DNA from: JANJTY01 sp038257155
GTDB lineage: Bacteria > Pseudomonadota > Gammaproteobacteria > Xanthomonadales > Xanthomonadaceae
Reading direction: 5' to 3'
NCBI GenBank assembly: GCA_038257155.1
Contig: JBBSJP010000038.1
Span: 1-48,135, forward strand
DNA length: 48,135 nucleotides
In this document: positions 6,901-16,168 of the stretch, one piece after another
Position numbering within the stretch: the stretch's first letter is position 1
Layout of the letters: every line of letters begins with the position of its first letter
The notes under the pieces: generated by a model
Told to the model about the DNA's origin: nothing
Databases searched by the model: none
The model's input: only the letters and a program-made list of their open reading frames with translations
Program-made: the position numbers and the translations under genes

Positions 6901-8520
6901 CTATTTGTCCAGGCGCTGGATGGTGCGATTCAGCACCCGGTTTTCGGGGTCCATCTCCGTACCCTGCTTCCAGATGGCCTCTGCCTCTTCCGTCTGCCTG
7001 AGCTTCCACAGAACCTCGCCCAGATGTGCAGCAATCTCCGGATCGGGCTGCAGGGCGAAGGCGCGACGCAGTGTCGCCAGGGCTTCGTCCAACCGGCCCA
7101 GCCGGTATAGCGCCCAACCATGGCTATCGAGTACTGCTGCAGAGTCCGAACGCTGCTCAAGGGCCTGCTCGATCAGGGCGAGGCCTTCGTCGAGCCGATC
7201 GGTACGGTCAACCAGGGTGTAACCCAAGGCGTTCTGGTGATCGGGGTTCTCCGGATCCTGCTCCAGCAAGGACGACAAATCCGCTATCGCCTCGTCAACC
7301 CGGTTGAGTCGCTCCAGCACCAGCGCGCGGCCATAAAGCAAGCGCGGGTCGTTTTCGAATATCTCCAGCCCGCGGCGATAGGCCTCCAGCGCTTCCGCAT
7401 CACGCTGGCGACGCAACAGCAGTTCCGCCTCAAGCAGATAGGCGTCGCGCACGTTCTCGCCATCGGCTTCGTGCTCGAGTTGCAGTTCATGCAGGGCAAG
7501 CTGAGCCGCTTCGAAATCTCCCTCGCGCTCCAACAGCACCGCAATGCGCAATTGGGCCCGGCCACGCTGCGGCTCTTCCCGAACGTCCCGATACCAGGCC
7601 ATCGCCTCGGCATCTCGCTCCACCAGTTCGGCCAACTGCCCCAGCAGCAACAGTCGCGAAGCGTCCGGCGAACCTTCCAGCAGCTTGGCCTCGTCGTACA
7701 GCGCGTCGAGGCCTTGCGGTTCGTCCTGCCTTGCCAGCAGGGCTGCGCGGGTTCCGATGACATTCTCATCCTGCGGGCCTTGCGCCAACAGTTCGGCAGC
7801 GCGCGCGGAATCCCCGAGACGCTCGAGCAGCGCCGCAGCATTCATGCGCAGTGGGAGATCCAGCTCGCCTTCCGCCAGCACCAGGTCCAGCGCTTCCCGC
7901 GCCGCGTCGTTGGAACCCAGCCGCAGCTGCTCTTCGGCCAGCCACAACCGCATCCGCAGGTCTTCAGGAAAGCGCGACGTTGCGCGATTGGCAAGATCAA
8001 GTGACAAGGCCGATTGCTGGTGACGCCGGGCTATCAAACCCAGGCCAATCCAGACATCAGCCTCGTCCGGCAGCGCATCGCTTTGCACCAGTCCGCGAAT
8101 CGCGAGCCCCGCCTGCAGCGCGTACAGGTCATTGGCGAGTGCCTGGACGGCAAGCCGGGAGCCCGAACTGCCCAGCTCGAGCAACCCGCTGAGGGCCGTG
8201 ACGGCGGCATCGATATCGGATCGCGCCAGCGACAGCAATGCTTGCAGCTGCAAGAGGCCTTCGGACTTCGGATCCAGCTGCCGCCAGCGCTCTGCAGCGC
8301 GTTCGGCCAGTGCCGTGTCTTCCGCAAGCAGGGCAATACGTGAGGCGCGCTCAGCCAACGCAGGGTCCGAGGTCGCCAGTGCTGCATCAAAATAGTGACC
8401 GGCAGCCCGGGCGTTGTCGCCTGACTGCAGTGAAAACTCACCGGCCATGAGCGAAAGCAGCGGATCGGCACCCGCGGATGCGGGCAGCAGGATGAAAGCG
8501 AGCAGAATACGACGCAGCAT
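6901..8520 (-). CDS. exported tetratricopeptide-repeat protein
   Basis: A 539-residue protein with an N-terminal signal peptide (hydrophobic residues 5-16, probable cleavage after ASA/AGA near 16-18) and TPR-like helix pairs over most of its length. The clearest repeats lie in the C-terminal third (LLYGRALVLERLNRVDEAIAD.., HQNALGYTLVDRTDRLDEGLALIEQAL.., VLDSHGWALYRLGRLDEALATLRRAF..). TPR proteins are scaffolds for protein-protein contact; the partner is unknown. It is the first gene of the lolB-ispE operon and diverges from hemA. A TPR gene ahead of lolB is common in Xanthomonadales and other gammaproteobacteria, suggesting an envelope role, but no function is assigned here. Confidence 0.85.
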   Translation of the reverse strand: MLRRILLAFILLPASAGADPLLSLMAGEFSLQSGDNARAAGHYFDAALATSDPALAERASRIALLAEDTALAERAAERWRQLDPKSEGLLQLQALLSLARSDIDAAVTALSGLLELGSSGSRLAVQALANDLYALQAGLAIRGLVQSDALPDEADVWIGLGLIARRHQQSALSLDLANRATSRFPEDLRMRLWLAEEQLRLGSNDAAREALDLVLAEGELDLPLRMNAAALLERLGDSARAAELLAQGPQDENVIGTRAALLARQDEPQGLDALYDEAKLLEGSPDASRLLLLGQLAELVERDAEAMAWYRDVREEPQRGRAQLRIAVLLEREGDFEAAQLALHELQLEHEADGENVRDAYLLEAELLLRRQRDAEALEAYRRGLEIFENDPRLLYGRALVLERLNRVDEAIADLSSLLEQDPENPDHQNALGYTLVDRTDRLDEGLALIEQALEQRSDSAAVLDSHGWALYRLGRLDEALATLRRAFALQPDPEIAAHLGEVLWKLRQTEEAEAIWKQGTEMDPENRVLNRTIQRLDK

Positions 8521-8575
8521 GAGGAAGACTCTGACGGAACTGGGCTGAACCGCGACTTTGCCTGAGCGACATTGC

Positions 8576-8604
8576 TTGAATCGGGATGCCCCGACCCCGA
8601 CAAT
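8576..8604 (+). promoter_or_regulatory. candidate sigma70 promoter for hemA
   Basis: TTGAAT (8576-8581) and GACAAT (8599-8604) are separated by exactly 17 bases, each matching four of six consensus positions, about 40 bases ahead of the hemA start. The 126-bp gap also has to hold the promoter of the divergent TPR-lolB operon, for which I see no convincing hexamers. Confidence 0.4.
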
Positions 8605-8646
8605 TCAACAGTTTATCCCATTGACCCCTGGATGACCCTGCTCGGC

Positions 8647-9939
8647 ATGACCCTGCTCGCCTTCGGACTCAACCACCAGACCGCGCCGCTGCCGCTGCGC
8701 GAGCGCGTGGCGATTTCGGACGCGAATCTTGCCGCCACCTTGAAGGCGTTGCGCGAGACGCCCGGCGTGCGCGAGTGCGCTTTGCTGTCGACCTGCAACC
8801 GCACCGAGGTCTATGTGCAGGTCGACCCGGACACTGCTGGCCATCCGGAACGCTGGCTGGCCGAACACCATGGCCTGCGCTTCGAACAGATCGAGGGCTA
8901 TCTGTACCGCCACGCCGACGCCGATGCGGTCAGGCATCTTTACCGCGTGGCCACCGGACTCGATTCGCTGGTGCTCGGAGAACCTCAGATTCTCGGCCAG
9001 GTCAAACAGGCCTGGATGTCGGCCCGCGAGCACGGCGTGTTGGGCAGCAGCCTGGATCGCCTTTTCCAGCACAGTTTTTCCGTTGCCAAGCGAGTTCGGA
9101 CCGATACGGCCATCGGCCTGCATCCGGTCTCGGTGGCGTATGCCGCGGTGCGCCTTGCGCAGCAATCGTTTGCCGCGCTCGACCAGGCCACGGTGATGCT
9201 GATCGGGGCCGGCGACACCATCGAACTGGCGGCACGCCACCTGGCCGAAAACCGTACCCGTCGCCTGCTGGTCGCCAACCGCACCCTTGCCCATGCGCAA
9301 ACCCTGGCGGAACGCTATGCCGGGTATGCCCTGCCCTTGTCGCAGATCGATGCGCACCTGGCCGAAGCCGATGTGGTGATTTCTGCCACCGCCAGCCGCG
9401 AACCGATCCTGCTGCGGCCGCAGGTGGAAGCGGCGCTGCGCAAGCGCCGGCATCGGCCCATGTTCCTGCTCGATCTGGCCGTTCCGCGCGACATCGCGCC
9501 CGAAGTCGGTGAGCTGAGCGATGTGTTCCTTTATACGGTCGACGATCTGGAACAGGTCATCGAAGGCAATCGTCGCTCGCGCCGCGAAGCTGCCGAACAG
9601 GCCGAAACCATCATTGCCTTGCAGGTCGAGCACTACATGGCCTGGTGGCGCGGCAGCGTGCGCCAGGACCCGCTGCGTCGCCTGCGCGAGCGAGGCGAGC
9701 GCGAGCGCGAGGCGGTGCTGGCGCGCGCCCAGCAGTTGATTGCCTCCGGAAAATCACCCGAGGAAGCCCTGCGCTTCCTCGCCCACACGCTCACCAACAA
9801 GCTGCTGCACGCGCCCAGCGCGGCGCTGCGCGAGGCCGCCCAGCAGGGTGATCTCGACCTGCTGCGTGCCGCCGAGCGCCTGTTCGATACCCAGGACGAT
9901 CCGCATGAATCTCAGCCCCAGCCTCCATCGCAAACTTGA
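8647..9939 (+). CDS. hemA: glutamyl-tRNA reductase
   Basis: Reduces glutamyl-tRNA(Glu) to glutamate-1-semialdehyde with NADPH, the first committed step of C5 tetrapyrrole synthesis. The chosen ATG gives 430 residues and an N terminus (MTLLAFGLNHQTAP) aligning with E. coli HemA; it places the catalytic cysteine at C50 in STCNRTE. The GEPQILGQVK motif, the NADPH domain (VMLIGAGDTIELAARHL, then VANRTLAHA) and a C-terminal dimerisation helix follow. ATG at 8632 is an alternative start, because 15 bases including the start (ATGACCCTGCTCG..) are tandemly duplicated there. The 3' end overlaps prfA by 35 bases, a known arrangement. Confidence 0.96.
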   Translation: MTLLAFGLNHQTAPLPLRERVAISDANLAATLKALRETPGVRECALLSTCNRTEVYVQVDPDTAGHPERWLAEHHGLRFEQIEGYLYRHADADAVRHLYRVATGLDSLVLGEPQILGQVKQAWMSAREHGVLGSSLDRLFQHSFSVAKRVRTDTAIGLHPVSVAYAAVRLAQQSFAALDQATVMLIGAGDTIELAARHLAENRTRRLLVANRTLAHAQTLAERYAGYALPLSQIDAHLAEADVVISATASREPILLRPQVEAALRKRRHRPMFLLDLAVPRDIAPEVGELSDVFLYTVDDLEQVIEGNRRSRREAAEQAETIIALQVEHYMAWWRGSVRQDPLRRLRERGEREREAVLARAQQLIASGKSPEEALRFLAHTLTNKLLHAPSAALREAAQQGDLDLLRAAERLFDTQDDPHESQPQPPSQT

Positions 9940-10996
9940 GGCGCTGGCCGAGCGTCGCGAGGAGGTCGGGCGCCTGCTGGCCGAACCCGAAGTAGTCAGC
10001 GACAACAAGCGCTTTCGTGAACTGGGGCGCGAGTACGCCCAGCTTGAACCGGTCAGCACCCGTCTCGCCGCCTTCGACCGCGCACGCCGCGAACTGGAAT
10101 CGGCCAGCTCGATGCTGGCCGATCCGGACATGCGTGAACTGGCCGAAGCCGAAGTGCCCGCACTGCAGGCCGAGCTGGATGTCCTGGAGGAGCAGCTTGG
10201 ACTGCTGCTGATTCCAGTCGACACGCGCGACGAGGCCAACCTGTTCCTAGAGATCCGCGCCGGAACCGGCGGCGACGAGGCAGCGATCTTTGCCGGCGAC
10301 CTGCTGCGCATGTACCTGCGCTACGCCGAACGACGCCGCTGGACGGTGGAGATCCTGTCGGAAAACACCGGTGAGCACGGCGGCTACAAGGAAGTCGTGG
10401 CGCGGATCGAAGGGCGTGGCGCGTTCTCGCGGCTGAAGTTCGAATCCGGTACGCACCGTGTGCAACGCGTACCGGCCACCGAGTCACAGGGCCGCATCCA
10501 CACGTCGGCTGCCACCGTGGCGATTCTCGCGGAGCTCGACGAGATCGACGACATCGAGATCCGCGACGCCGATCTGAAGGTGGACACGTTTCGCGCTTCG
10601 GGTGCCGGCGGGCAGCACGTCAACAAGACCGACTCAGCGATCCGCATCACCCACCTGCCTAGCGGCACGGTGGTGGAATGCCAGGACGAGCGCAGCCAGC
10701 ACAAGAACCGGGCCCGCGCCATGTCTCTGCTGAAGGCTCGCCTGCTGGATGAGAAGCGCGCCGCGCAGACGGCCGCGCAGGCCGCCTCGCGTCGCCTGCA
10801 GGTCGGCTCCGGCGACCGCAGCCAGCGCGTCCGCACCTACAATTTTGCCCAGGGCCGCATCACCGACCACCGCGTCGAAGGCCTGACCATGTATCGTCTG
10901 CCAGAGATTCTGGAGGGGGATCTGGACGAACTGATCGACCGGCTGACGCGGGAGGCGCAGGCCGACGAACTCAAACTCTTGACGGAGGCTGCGTGA
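9905..10996 (+). CDS. prfA: peptide chain release factor 1
   Basis: Recognises UAA and UAG in the ribosomal A site and triggers peptide release. The 363-residue protein carries a PAT-type codon-recognition motif (RVPATES) near residue 195 and the catalytic GGQ at 235-237 (GAGGQHVNKTDSAIR). The acidic N-terminal coiled domain 1 and the C-terminal QRVRTYNFAQGRITDHR segment are also typical. The start lies inside the 3' end of hemA. In E. coli the next gene is the GGQ methyltransferase prmC; here a polyphosphate kinase follows instead. Confidence 0.97.
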   Translation: MNLSPSLHRKLEALAERREEVGRLLAEPEVVSDNKRFRELGREYAQLEPVSTRLAAFDRARRELESASSMLADPDMRELAEAEVPALQAELDVLEEQLGLLLIPVDTRDEANLFLEIRAGTGGDEAAIFAGDLLRMYLRYAERRRWTVEILSENTGEHGGYKEVVARIEGRGAFSRLKFESGTHRVQRVPATESQGRIHTSAATVAILAELDEIDDIEIRDADLKVDTFRASGAGGQHVNKTDSAIRITHLPSGTVVECQDERSQHKNRARAMSLLKARLLDEKRAAQTAAQAASRRLQVGSGDRSQRVRTYNFAQGRITDHRVEGLTMYRLPEILEGDLDELIDRLTREAQADELKLLTEAA

Positions 10997-11787
10997 TGGC
11001 AAAGAACAGGAAACGCCTGAAAAAGAGCGAGTACGAGGCCTATCTCGAACCGCTGCAACTGGAACTGAACCACCTGGCGCATTGGCTCGACCACAGCGGA
11101 AAGCGCGTGATCGTGCTGGTGGAAGGCCGCGATACGGCCGGCAAGGGCGGCACCATCAATGCCATCACCCAGTCCATGAATCCGCGCCAGGTGCACGTGG
11201 TGGCGCTGGGCAAGCCGACCGAGCGTGAGCGTAGCCAGTGGTACTTCCAGCGCTATGCGCCGCATTTTCCATCGGCCGGCGAAATGGTGCTGTTCGACCG
11301 CAGCTGGTACAACCGCGCCGGCGTCGAAAAGGTGATGGATTTTTGCACGCAGCCAGAATACGAGCGTTTTCTGGAGCAGACACCCGCCTTCGAACGCATG
11401 TTGGTTGACGACGGCATCCTGCTGCTCAAGTACTGGCTGGCAGTGGATCAGGAACAGCAGGAAGAGCGATTCGCCGAGCGCGCCGCCGATCCGCTCAAGC
11501 GCTGGAAGCTCTCGCCCATCGACCTGAAGGCGCGCGAGCATTACGACGACTACGGCAAAGCCCGCGAGGCCATGTTCAAGGCCACCCACACCAAGTTCGC
11601 GCCCTGGCACGTGGTGGATTTCAACGACCAGCGCCGCGGCCGACTCACCCTGATCCGTCACCTGCTTGACCAGCTGCCGAGCAAGGACCTGCCGCCCGAC
11701 GATCCGCTGGTCCTGCCACCGCTTGAGCGCAAGCACGGCAAGGAACGCTACACCGGCAAGGTCAAGCCGATCCGGTCAACTTTCTAA
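10996..11787 (+). CDS. ppk2: polyphosphate kinase 2 family protein
   Basis: A 263-residue single-domain PPK2. These enzymes transfer phosphate between polyphosphate and nucleoside diphosphates or monophosphates. The Walker A loop EGRDTAGKGG (about 43-52), the lid segment with PTERERSQWYFQRY, and the Walker B/arginine motif FDRSWYNRAGVE (about 99-110) are all intact. ATG overlaps the prfA stop (TGATG) and has GGAGG seven bases upstream, so it is translationally coupled; a GTG one codon earlier is possible. Substrate class (ADP, GDP or AMP) cannot be settled by reading. Confidence 0.92.
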   Translation: MAKNRKRLKKSEYEAYLEPLQLELNHLAHWLDHSGKRVIVLVEGRDTAGKGGTINAITQSMNPRQVHVVALGKPTERERSQWYFQRYAPHFPSAGEMVLFDRSWYNRAGVEKVMDFCTQPEYERFLEQTPAFERMLVDDGILLLKYWLAVDQEQQEERFAERAADPLKRWKLSPIDLKAREHYDDYGKAREAMFKATHTKFAPWHVVDFNDQRRGRLTLIRHLLDQLPSKDLPPDDPLVLPPLERKHGKERYTGKVKPIRSTF

Positions 11788-12205
11788 GGACCGGTGCGCG
11801 CTGGCTGGCGCTGTAATCCACAGAGCCCTGACCGCATTGCGGTGACGCCACCAGGAAAGTACTGAACCAGTCCATCCCGAACCCCTCGCCACTTCAGGAT
11901 GGGCTGGTCCGCCCGCGTCGAGTCCTGCGCATGTCCGGACTCGACTTCGCCATTCCAATTGTTTGCGCGATCGACTCGTGGCTCGGCCATTCGTCAGGCG
12001 CAGGCTTGGTCGAGACCGGAACCTACCTGGCAGAACCGACCGATGAACGGATTTGCACGTGTGCCCGAAGCGGCCATTGGCGCGTGCAATCCGCCACGGT
12101 ACGGAAGTCGTGGATTCCGTCCAGATTGGGTGCTATGGTGCGCGCCGGCCCGCACTGCCGGGGGGTAGGCGCGGGCCATTTCATTCACTCTGGGGAGAGT
12201 CGCTG
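11788..12205. other. 418-bp intergenic region ahead of the amidase
   Basis: No credible gene on either strand. Near the right end TGCTATGGT offers a -10-like hexamer (TATGGT, 12134-12139) about 66 bases from the amidase start, but no good -35. A GC-rich inverted pair GGCCCGC/GCGGGCC spans about 12147-12178 in the presumed leader. GGGGAGAG just before 12206 is the Shine-Dalgarno of the amidase. Confidence 0.5.
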
Positions 12206-14077
12206 ATGGCAAGTCCTGTTCGCGCGCTAGGCTGCGTGCTGTTCGTCTGTGCCTTGTTGCTGCAGGCGCCGGTTTCGGCACAGGCCGAACCGGCTCTCGA
12301 GGCGCGGTCGGCACTGGAAGAGAAGGCACTGCGTGCAGAGCGCGCGGCCTATCCCAAACTGTTCCAGGCGGCTTACTCGCGCTACCCGCAGATTCCCGCA
12401 GGTGTGCTGGAATCCATCGCACACGTACAGAGCCGTTGGCAACACCTGGCTCCGCAGCAGGACCCCGACTTGCACCACCACATGCCCGCCGCCCATGGCC
12501 TGATGGGCCTGTATGGCGGCGATGGCTTTGCCGATCAACTTGGCGAAGCGGCCCGGCTGCTCGATTTCCCGGTTGAGCGCATCGCGTCCGATCCCGCAGT
12601 GAATGTGATGGCCGCTGCGGCATTGCTGGCACGCGAAATCGAGCGCGACCAGACCAAGACCGCGGGTGTCGAGGACATCGCCTCGGCCCTGGCTCGCTAC
12701 GCCGGCTTCGCCCCCGCCCCGTCGGACAAGAACGCAGTGCAGGACTTCGCGCGCACCAGTTTTGCCTTCGACGTGCTGCTCACCCTCGACCGCGGCGTCA
12801 ATGACAAGGGTGTTCAGATCGCCGAGCAGCCGATCAATTTCGAGCGCGCGTTCAGTGCCGATCAACTGGTCGCCTTGCGCGCACCATTCGTCCGACTCGA
12901 TATCGAGAAGGATCTGGTCGAAGCCGACGGTTACGCCATCGATCCGATCAGCGAAACCCTGTATCGCCGCGACCTCGCGCCGAGTGCAACTGCGCCCACG
13001 CTTGCCATGCCCAAGAGCACCGACTACGGTCCGGCGCTCTGGACCGCAGCGCACTCCACCAACTACACCGCCTCGCGCAGCGCGTCGGTCAGCGCGGTGA
13101 CGATCCACACCGCGCAAGGCAGCTACGGCGGCACGATTTCCTGGTTCCAGAATTCCACCGCCAATGTGTCGGCGCATTACGTGATCCGCAGCTCCGACGG
13201 CCAGGTCACCCAGATGGTGCGCGAAGCACACACCGCCTGGCATGTGCGCAACCACAACAGCTACACCCTGGGCATTGAGCACGAGGGCTACGTCAGCAAC
13301 AGCGCCTGGTACACCAGCGCGATGTACAACGCCTCGTCGGCCCTGGTGCGGCACTTCTGCGCGCGCTACACCGGGATCAGCTGCAACGCGGCCTACAACG
13401 GCGCCAGCAGCAGCGGCGTGGTGCTGTTGCCGACCAGCGTCAAGATCAAGGGTCACCAGCACTACTCCGGCAACACCCATACCGACCCCGGCATCAACTG
13501 GGACTGGCGGCGCTATTACACCCTGCTGAATCCAGCCACCTCGGTCACCCGGGTACTCGACAGCTTCGAGAGCAGTGTCGGCCACTTCACCACCAGCCCG
13601 GCCTACTCGGGCAGCACCACGGGCATTTCCACCACTTCCACGGCGCTGCGCTACTGCACGCTGGCGCGGGTCGGCAGTTGTTCCCTGCAGGTGAAACTGG
13701 TCGACAACGCCAGCAGCGCGGCGAACTGGTCGGTGCGCCTGCTGTCCGGCGCCGGCACGCCGTCGGCCAATACCAGCCTGAGCCGCGTCAATGGCCGGGT
13801 CGGATTCTGGGTCTATGCCGGCGGCAGCGGCCTGACAGCGGCGCTGGGCGTGGATGACAGTGATGGCACCGAGCGTTCCATCGCGCGCGCGATCCCGGCC
13901 AACACCTGGACCTTCCTTGAATGGCGCCTGGACGATGCCGCGCAGTGGGACGCCTGGGTTGGCGGCAACGGTGCGATCACCGCATCGACCGTCACACTCG
14001 ACGCGGTTTGGCTGTATCGGGCGCAGACCAGTTACAACGTCTACGTCTATCTGGACGATTTGCGTATCACCAATTGA
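12206..14077 (+). CDS. secreted N-acetylmuramoyl-L-alanine amidase (Amidase_2), multidomain
   Basis: A 623-residue exported cell-wall hydrolase. Residues 1-27 form a signal peptide (VCALLLQAPVSAQA). Residues about 45-150 (YPQIPAGVLESIAHVQSRW, then HGLMGLYGGDGF) look like a lytic-transglycosylase-like or helical substrate-binding region. Residues about 290-440 are an Amidase_2/PGRP-type zinc domain: H301 (VTIHTAQGS), then GHQHYS with H417, and HTDPGINWDW with H425/D427, giving candidate zinc ligands and the family DPG signature. The C-terminal 180 residues form a beta-rich region resembling carbohydrate-binding or LamG-like modules. The frame is open further upstream, but the ATG at 12206 has GGGGAGAG ahead and starts the signal peptide. 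It stands alone, convergent with tsaE. Confidence 0.87.
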   Translation: MASPVRALGCVLFVCALLLQAPVSAQAEPALEARSALEEKALRAERAAYPKLFQAAYSRYPQIPAGVLESIAHVQSRWQHLAPQQDPDLHHHMPAAHGLMGLYGGDGFADQLGEAARLLDFPVERIASDPAVNVMAAAALLAREIERDQTKTAGVEDIASALARYAGFAPAPSDKNAVQDFARTSFAFDVLLTLDRGVNDKGVQIAEQPINFERAFSADQLVALRAPFVRLDIEKDLVEADGYAIDPISETLYRRDLAPSATAPTLAMPKSTDYGPALWTAAHSTNYTASRSASVSAVTIHTAQGSYGGTISWFQNSTANVSAHYVIRSSDGQVTQMVREAHTAWHVRNHNSYTLGIEHEGYVSNSAWYTSAMYNASSALVRHFCARYTGISCNAAYNGASSSGVVLLPTSVKIKGHQHYSGNTHTDPGINWDWRRYYTLLNPATSVTRVLDSFESSVGHFTTSPAYSGSTTGISTTSTALRYCTLARVGSCSLQVKLVDNASSAANWSVRLLSGAGTPSANTSLSRVNGRVGFWVYAGGSGLTAALGVDDSDGTERSIARAIPANTWTFLEWRLDDAAQWDAWVGGNGAITASTVTLDAVWLYRAQTSYNVYVYLDDLRITN

Positions 14078-14211
14078 TGCGCAGCGCAGCGGTGAAGGAG
14101 TGCTGGACTGGGCTCAGCAGGGCCAAGGTCTGCCTACCTTCACGGCTGCCAGCGCAGCGAGCGTTCTGTGCGAGATCGGTGCGCAGCATGAGGCCCGCGT
14201 GGCATAAGGAC

Positions 14212-14691
14212 TCATTGCAATCCAGCCACGTCCCTTGCGCGCTCAAGCCACTGGGTCGCTTGTGGCGTGGCATAAGCGGAGCGCAAGCGCCGGCCCGTGC
14301 CTTGGAGAGTAAGTTCGATATCGAGGTCGGCATCAGGCAGCGCGCCGGCGCCGCGCTCCGGCCATTCGATCAGCCAGAGGCGGGTACGTTCCAGATACTC
14401 GTCCAGGGCCAGGAACTCCAGTTCGACGGCGCTGCCTAGTCGATACAAGTCCAGATGCAGCACCGCACCGAATGCGGTCTCATAGGGCTCAACCAGGGTG
14501 TAGGTCGGGCTGCGGACGGCGCCGCTGACGCCGAGGCCGCGCAGCACGGCGCGGGCCAGGCTGCTCTTGCCGGCGCCCAGATCGCCGCGCAGATGCACCA
14601 CGATTGGCTGCTCGGGAAGGGTTTTCGCCAGAGCGCGACCGAAGGCTTCGGTCGCTTCGGGGTCAGGCAGCAACAAGCTGAAACGGCTCAC
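14212..14691 (-). CDS. tsaE: tRNA threonylcarbamoyladenosine biosynthesis ATPase TsaE
   Basis: The ATPase partner of TsaB/TsaD in making t6A37 on ANN-decoding tRNAs. The 159-residue protein shows the Walker A loop GDLGAGKSSLAR (about 36-47), the switch segment VRSPTYTLVEPY, HLDLYRL, and the Walker B-like LWLIEWPERG. Translation starts at GTG, whose TGA overlap with the stop of the upstream nnr gene makes a GTGA junction. The nnr-tsaE pair is conserved in proteobacteria. The 134 bp to the convergent amidase hold nothing I can identify. Confidence 0.95.
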   Translation of the reverse strand: MSRFSLLLPDPEATEAFGRALAKTLPEQPIVVHLRGDLGAGKSSLARAVLRGLGVSGAVRSPTYTLVEPYETAFGAVLHLDLYRLGSAVELEFLALDEYLERTRLWLIEWPERGAGALPDADLDIELTLQGTGRRLRSAYATPQATQWLERARDVAGLQ

Positions 14692-16157
14692 GGTGACCCC
14701 GACAACAAATGCCGCAGCGCAAGCATCAGGTCGCTGGCGAGGAGTCCGATATGACCACCCTCGGCCGCCGCGTCACCGGCCGCCGCGTGCAACGCAGCGC
14801 CGCATACGGCGGCATCAAAATCATCCAGACCCTGCGCACGCAGCGCGGCAATGACGCCGGTCAGCACGTCGCCCATGCCGCCGGTAGCCATGCCCGGATT
14901 GCCGCCGATAATCACCCGGCAGCGGCCGTCCGGTGCGCAGACCACGCTGCCGGCGCCCTTCAGCACTACGACCGCACCGAAACGTGCGGCGATGGCGGCG
15001 GACGCACGAAGTCGATCGGCTTCCACCTCGGCGGTGCTGCATTGAAGCAGGCGAGACGCTTCGCCCGGATGCGGAGTAAGGATCGCCGTGGCTCGGATCT
15101 GTTCGCCCTCGGCCAGCAGGTTCAACGCATCGGCGTCCAGCACACAGGGTTTCGGCTCGCGCAGCGCCGCGTGCAGCAACGCCCTGCCCCAGTCACCGCG
15201 GCCAAGGCCGGGGCCAATCGCCAGCACGCTGGCGCGTTCGATCAGGGCGGGCAAGTCTTCCGCTGACTCCACCGCCGTCACCATGCACTCGGGTCGCGCC
15301 GCGAGGTGGGCGGCCACGTGCTCGGCGCGCGTGCCGACTGAAACCAGGCCGGCACCGCAGCGCAGCGCGGCCTCGGCACACAGCCGCGCCGCACCGCCCA
15401 TGCCGATCTCGCCACCCAGTACCAGCACGTGGCCGAACTGCCCCTTGTGCGCGGTGCGCGATCGCGGCAGCGGGCGCGGCGAATCGTCGAAGTCGAGCAT
15501 CTCGGCGACCGGCTGTTGATCGGCAAAGGCCGATTCCGGCACGCCAAGGGGCGCCAACTCCAGCGCGCCGACGTATTCCAACGCGGCGCCTGTAGCCAGA
15601 CCGGGCTTGATCGCGATGAAGCACAAGGTGCTGGCAGCACGGATTGCCACACCTGGCACGGCACCCGTATCGGCATCGACGCCGGAAGGCACGTCCAGCG
15701 CGCAGATCGGCGCAGGGTACGCATTGGCGGCCTCGATCAGCGCCGCGGCATCGGCATCCGGCGCGCGCGTCAGGCCGATGCCGAACAAGGCGTCGACGAT
15801 CACATCGGCTTCTGGCAGCAGCGTGCCGGGCTGCCATAAATCCACCTTGCCGCCGGCCGCCTGCCATTCCACCAGTGCTTCGGCCGCCTCGCCACGCGGC
15901 GCCAGCGCGCGCGTCGCGAGCACGTTGACCGTGAAGCCCGCGGCCTTGGCCAAGCGCGCCAATACCAGGCCGTCGCCACCATTGTTGCCAGGCCCGCACA
16001 GCACCAGCACCTTGCGTGCCGAACTCCAGTTGTTGCGCAGTGCGCCAAACGCTGCATCGCCAGCGCGGCACATCAGCGCGTAGCCGGAAATGCCACCGGC
16101 AATGGCCGCTGCATCGATGGCGCGGGCGGAGGCTACTGAGTAGATGGGTAAGCGCAT
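14688..16157 (-). CDS. nnr: bifunctional NAD(P)H-hydrate repair enzyme (epimerase + dehydratase)
   Basis: Repairs NADHX and NADPHX, the hydrated damaged cofactors. The 489-residue protein fuses an N-terminal YjeF_N epimerase (about 1-215: VLCGPGNNGGDGLVLAR, DALFGIGL, ALDVPSGVDADTG) to a C-terminal dehydratase (about 225-489: GHVLVLGGEIGMGGAARL, AIGPGLGRG, VLDADALNLL, LTPHPGEASRLL, VLKGAGSVV, GNPGMATGGMGDVLTG). Both halves keep their glycine-rich motifs, so both activities are probably present. It is followed directly by tsaE. The gap upstream, to tgt, contains a heptamer array. Confidence 0.96.
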   Translation of the reverse strand: MRLPIYSVASARAIDAAAIAGGISGYALMCRAGDAAFGALRNNWSSARKVLVLCGPGNNGGDGLVLARLAKAAGFTVNVLATRALAPRGEAAEALVEWQAAGGKVDLWQPGTLLPEADVIVDALFGIGLTRAPDADAAALIEAANAYPAPICALDVPSGVDADTGAVPGVAIRAASTLCFIAIKPGLATGAALEYVGALELAPLGVPESAFADQQPVAEMLDFDDSPRPLPRSRTAHKGQFGHVLVLGGEIGMGGAARLCAEAALRCGAGLVSVGTRAEHVAAHLAARPECMVTAVESAEDLPALIERASVLAIGPGLGRGDWGRALLHAALREPKPCVLDADALNLLAEGEQIRATAILTPHPGEASRLLQCSTAEVEADRLRASAAIAARFGAVVVLKGAGSVVCAPDGRCRVIIGGNPGMATGGMGDVLTGVIAALRAQGLDDFDAAVCGAALHAAAGDAAAEGGHIGLLASDLMLALRHLLSGSP

Positions 16158-16168
16158 GGGTGGACAGC

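Noticed and set aside
8605..9633. 342-codon minus-strand frame
   Set aside because: Antisense shadow of hemA.
11784..12168. Small genes in the ppk2-amidase gap
   Set aside because: Short frames on both strands with no ribosome site, no motif and mutual overlap.
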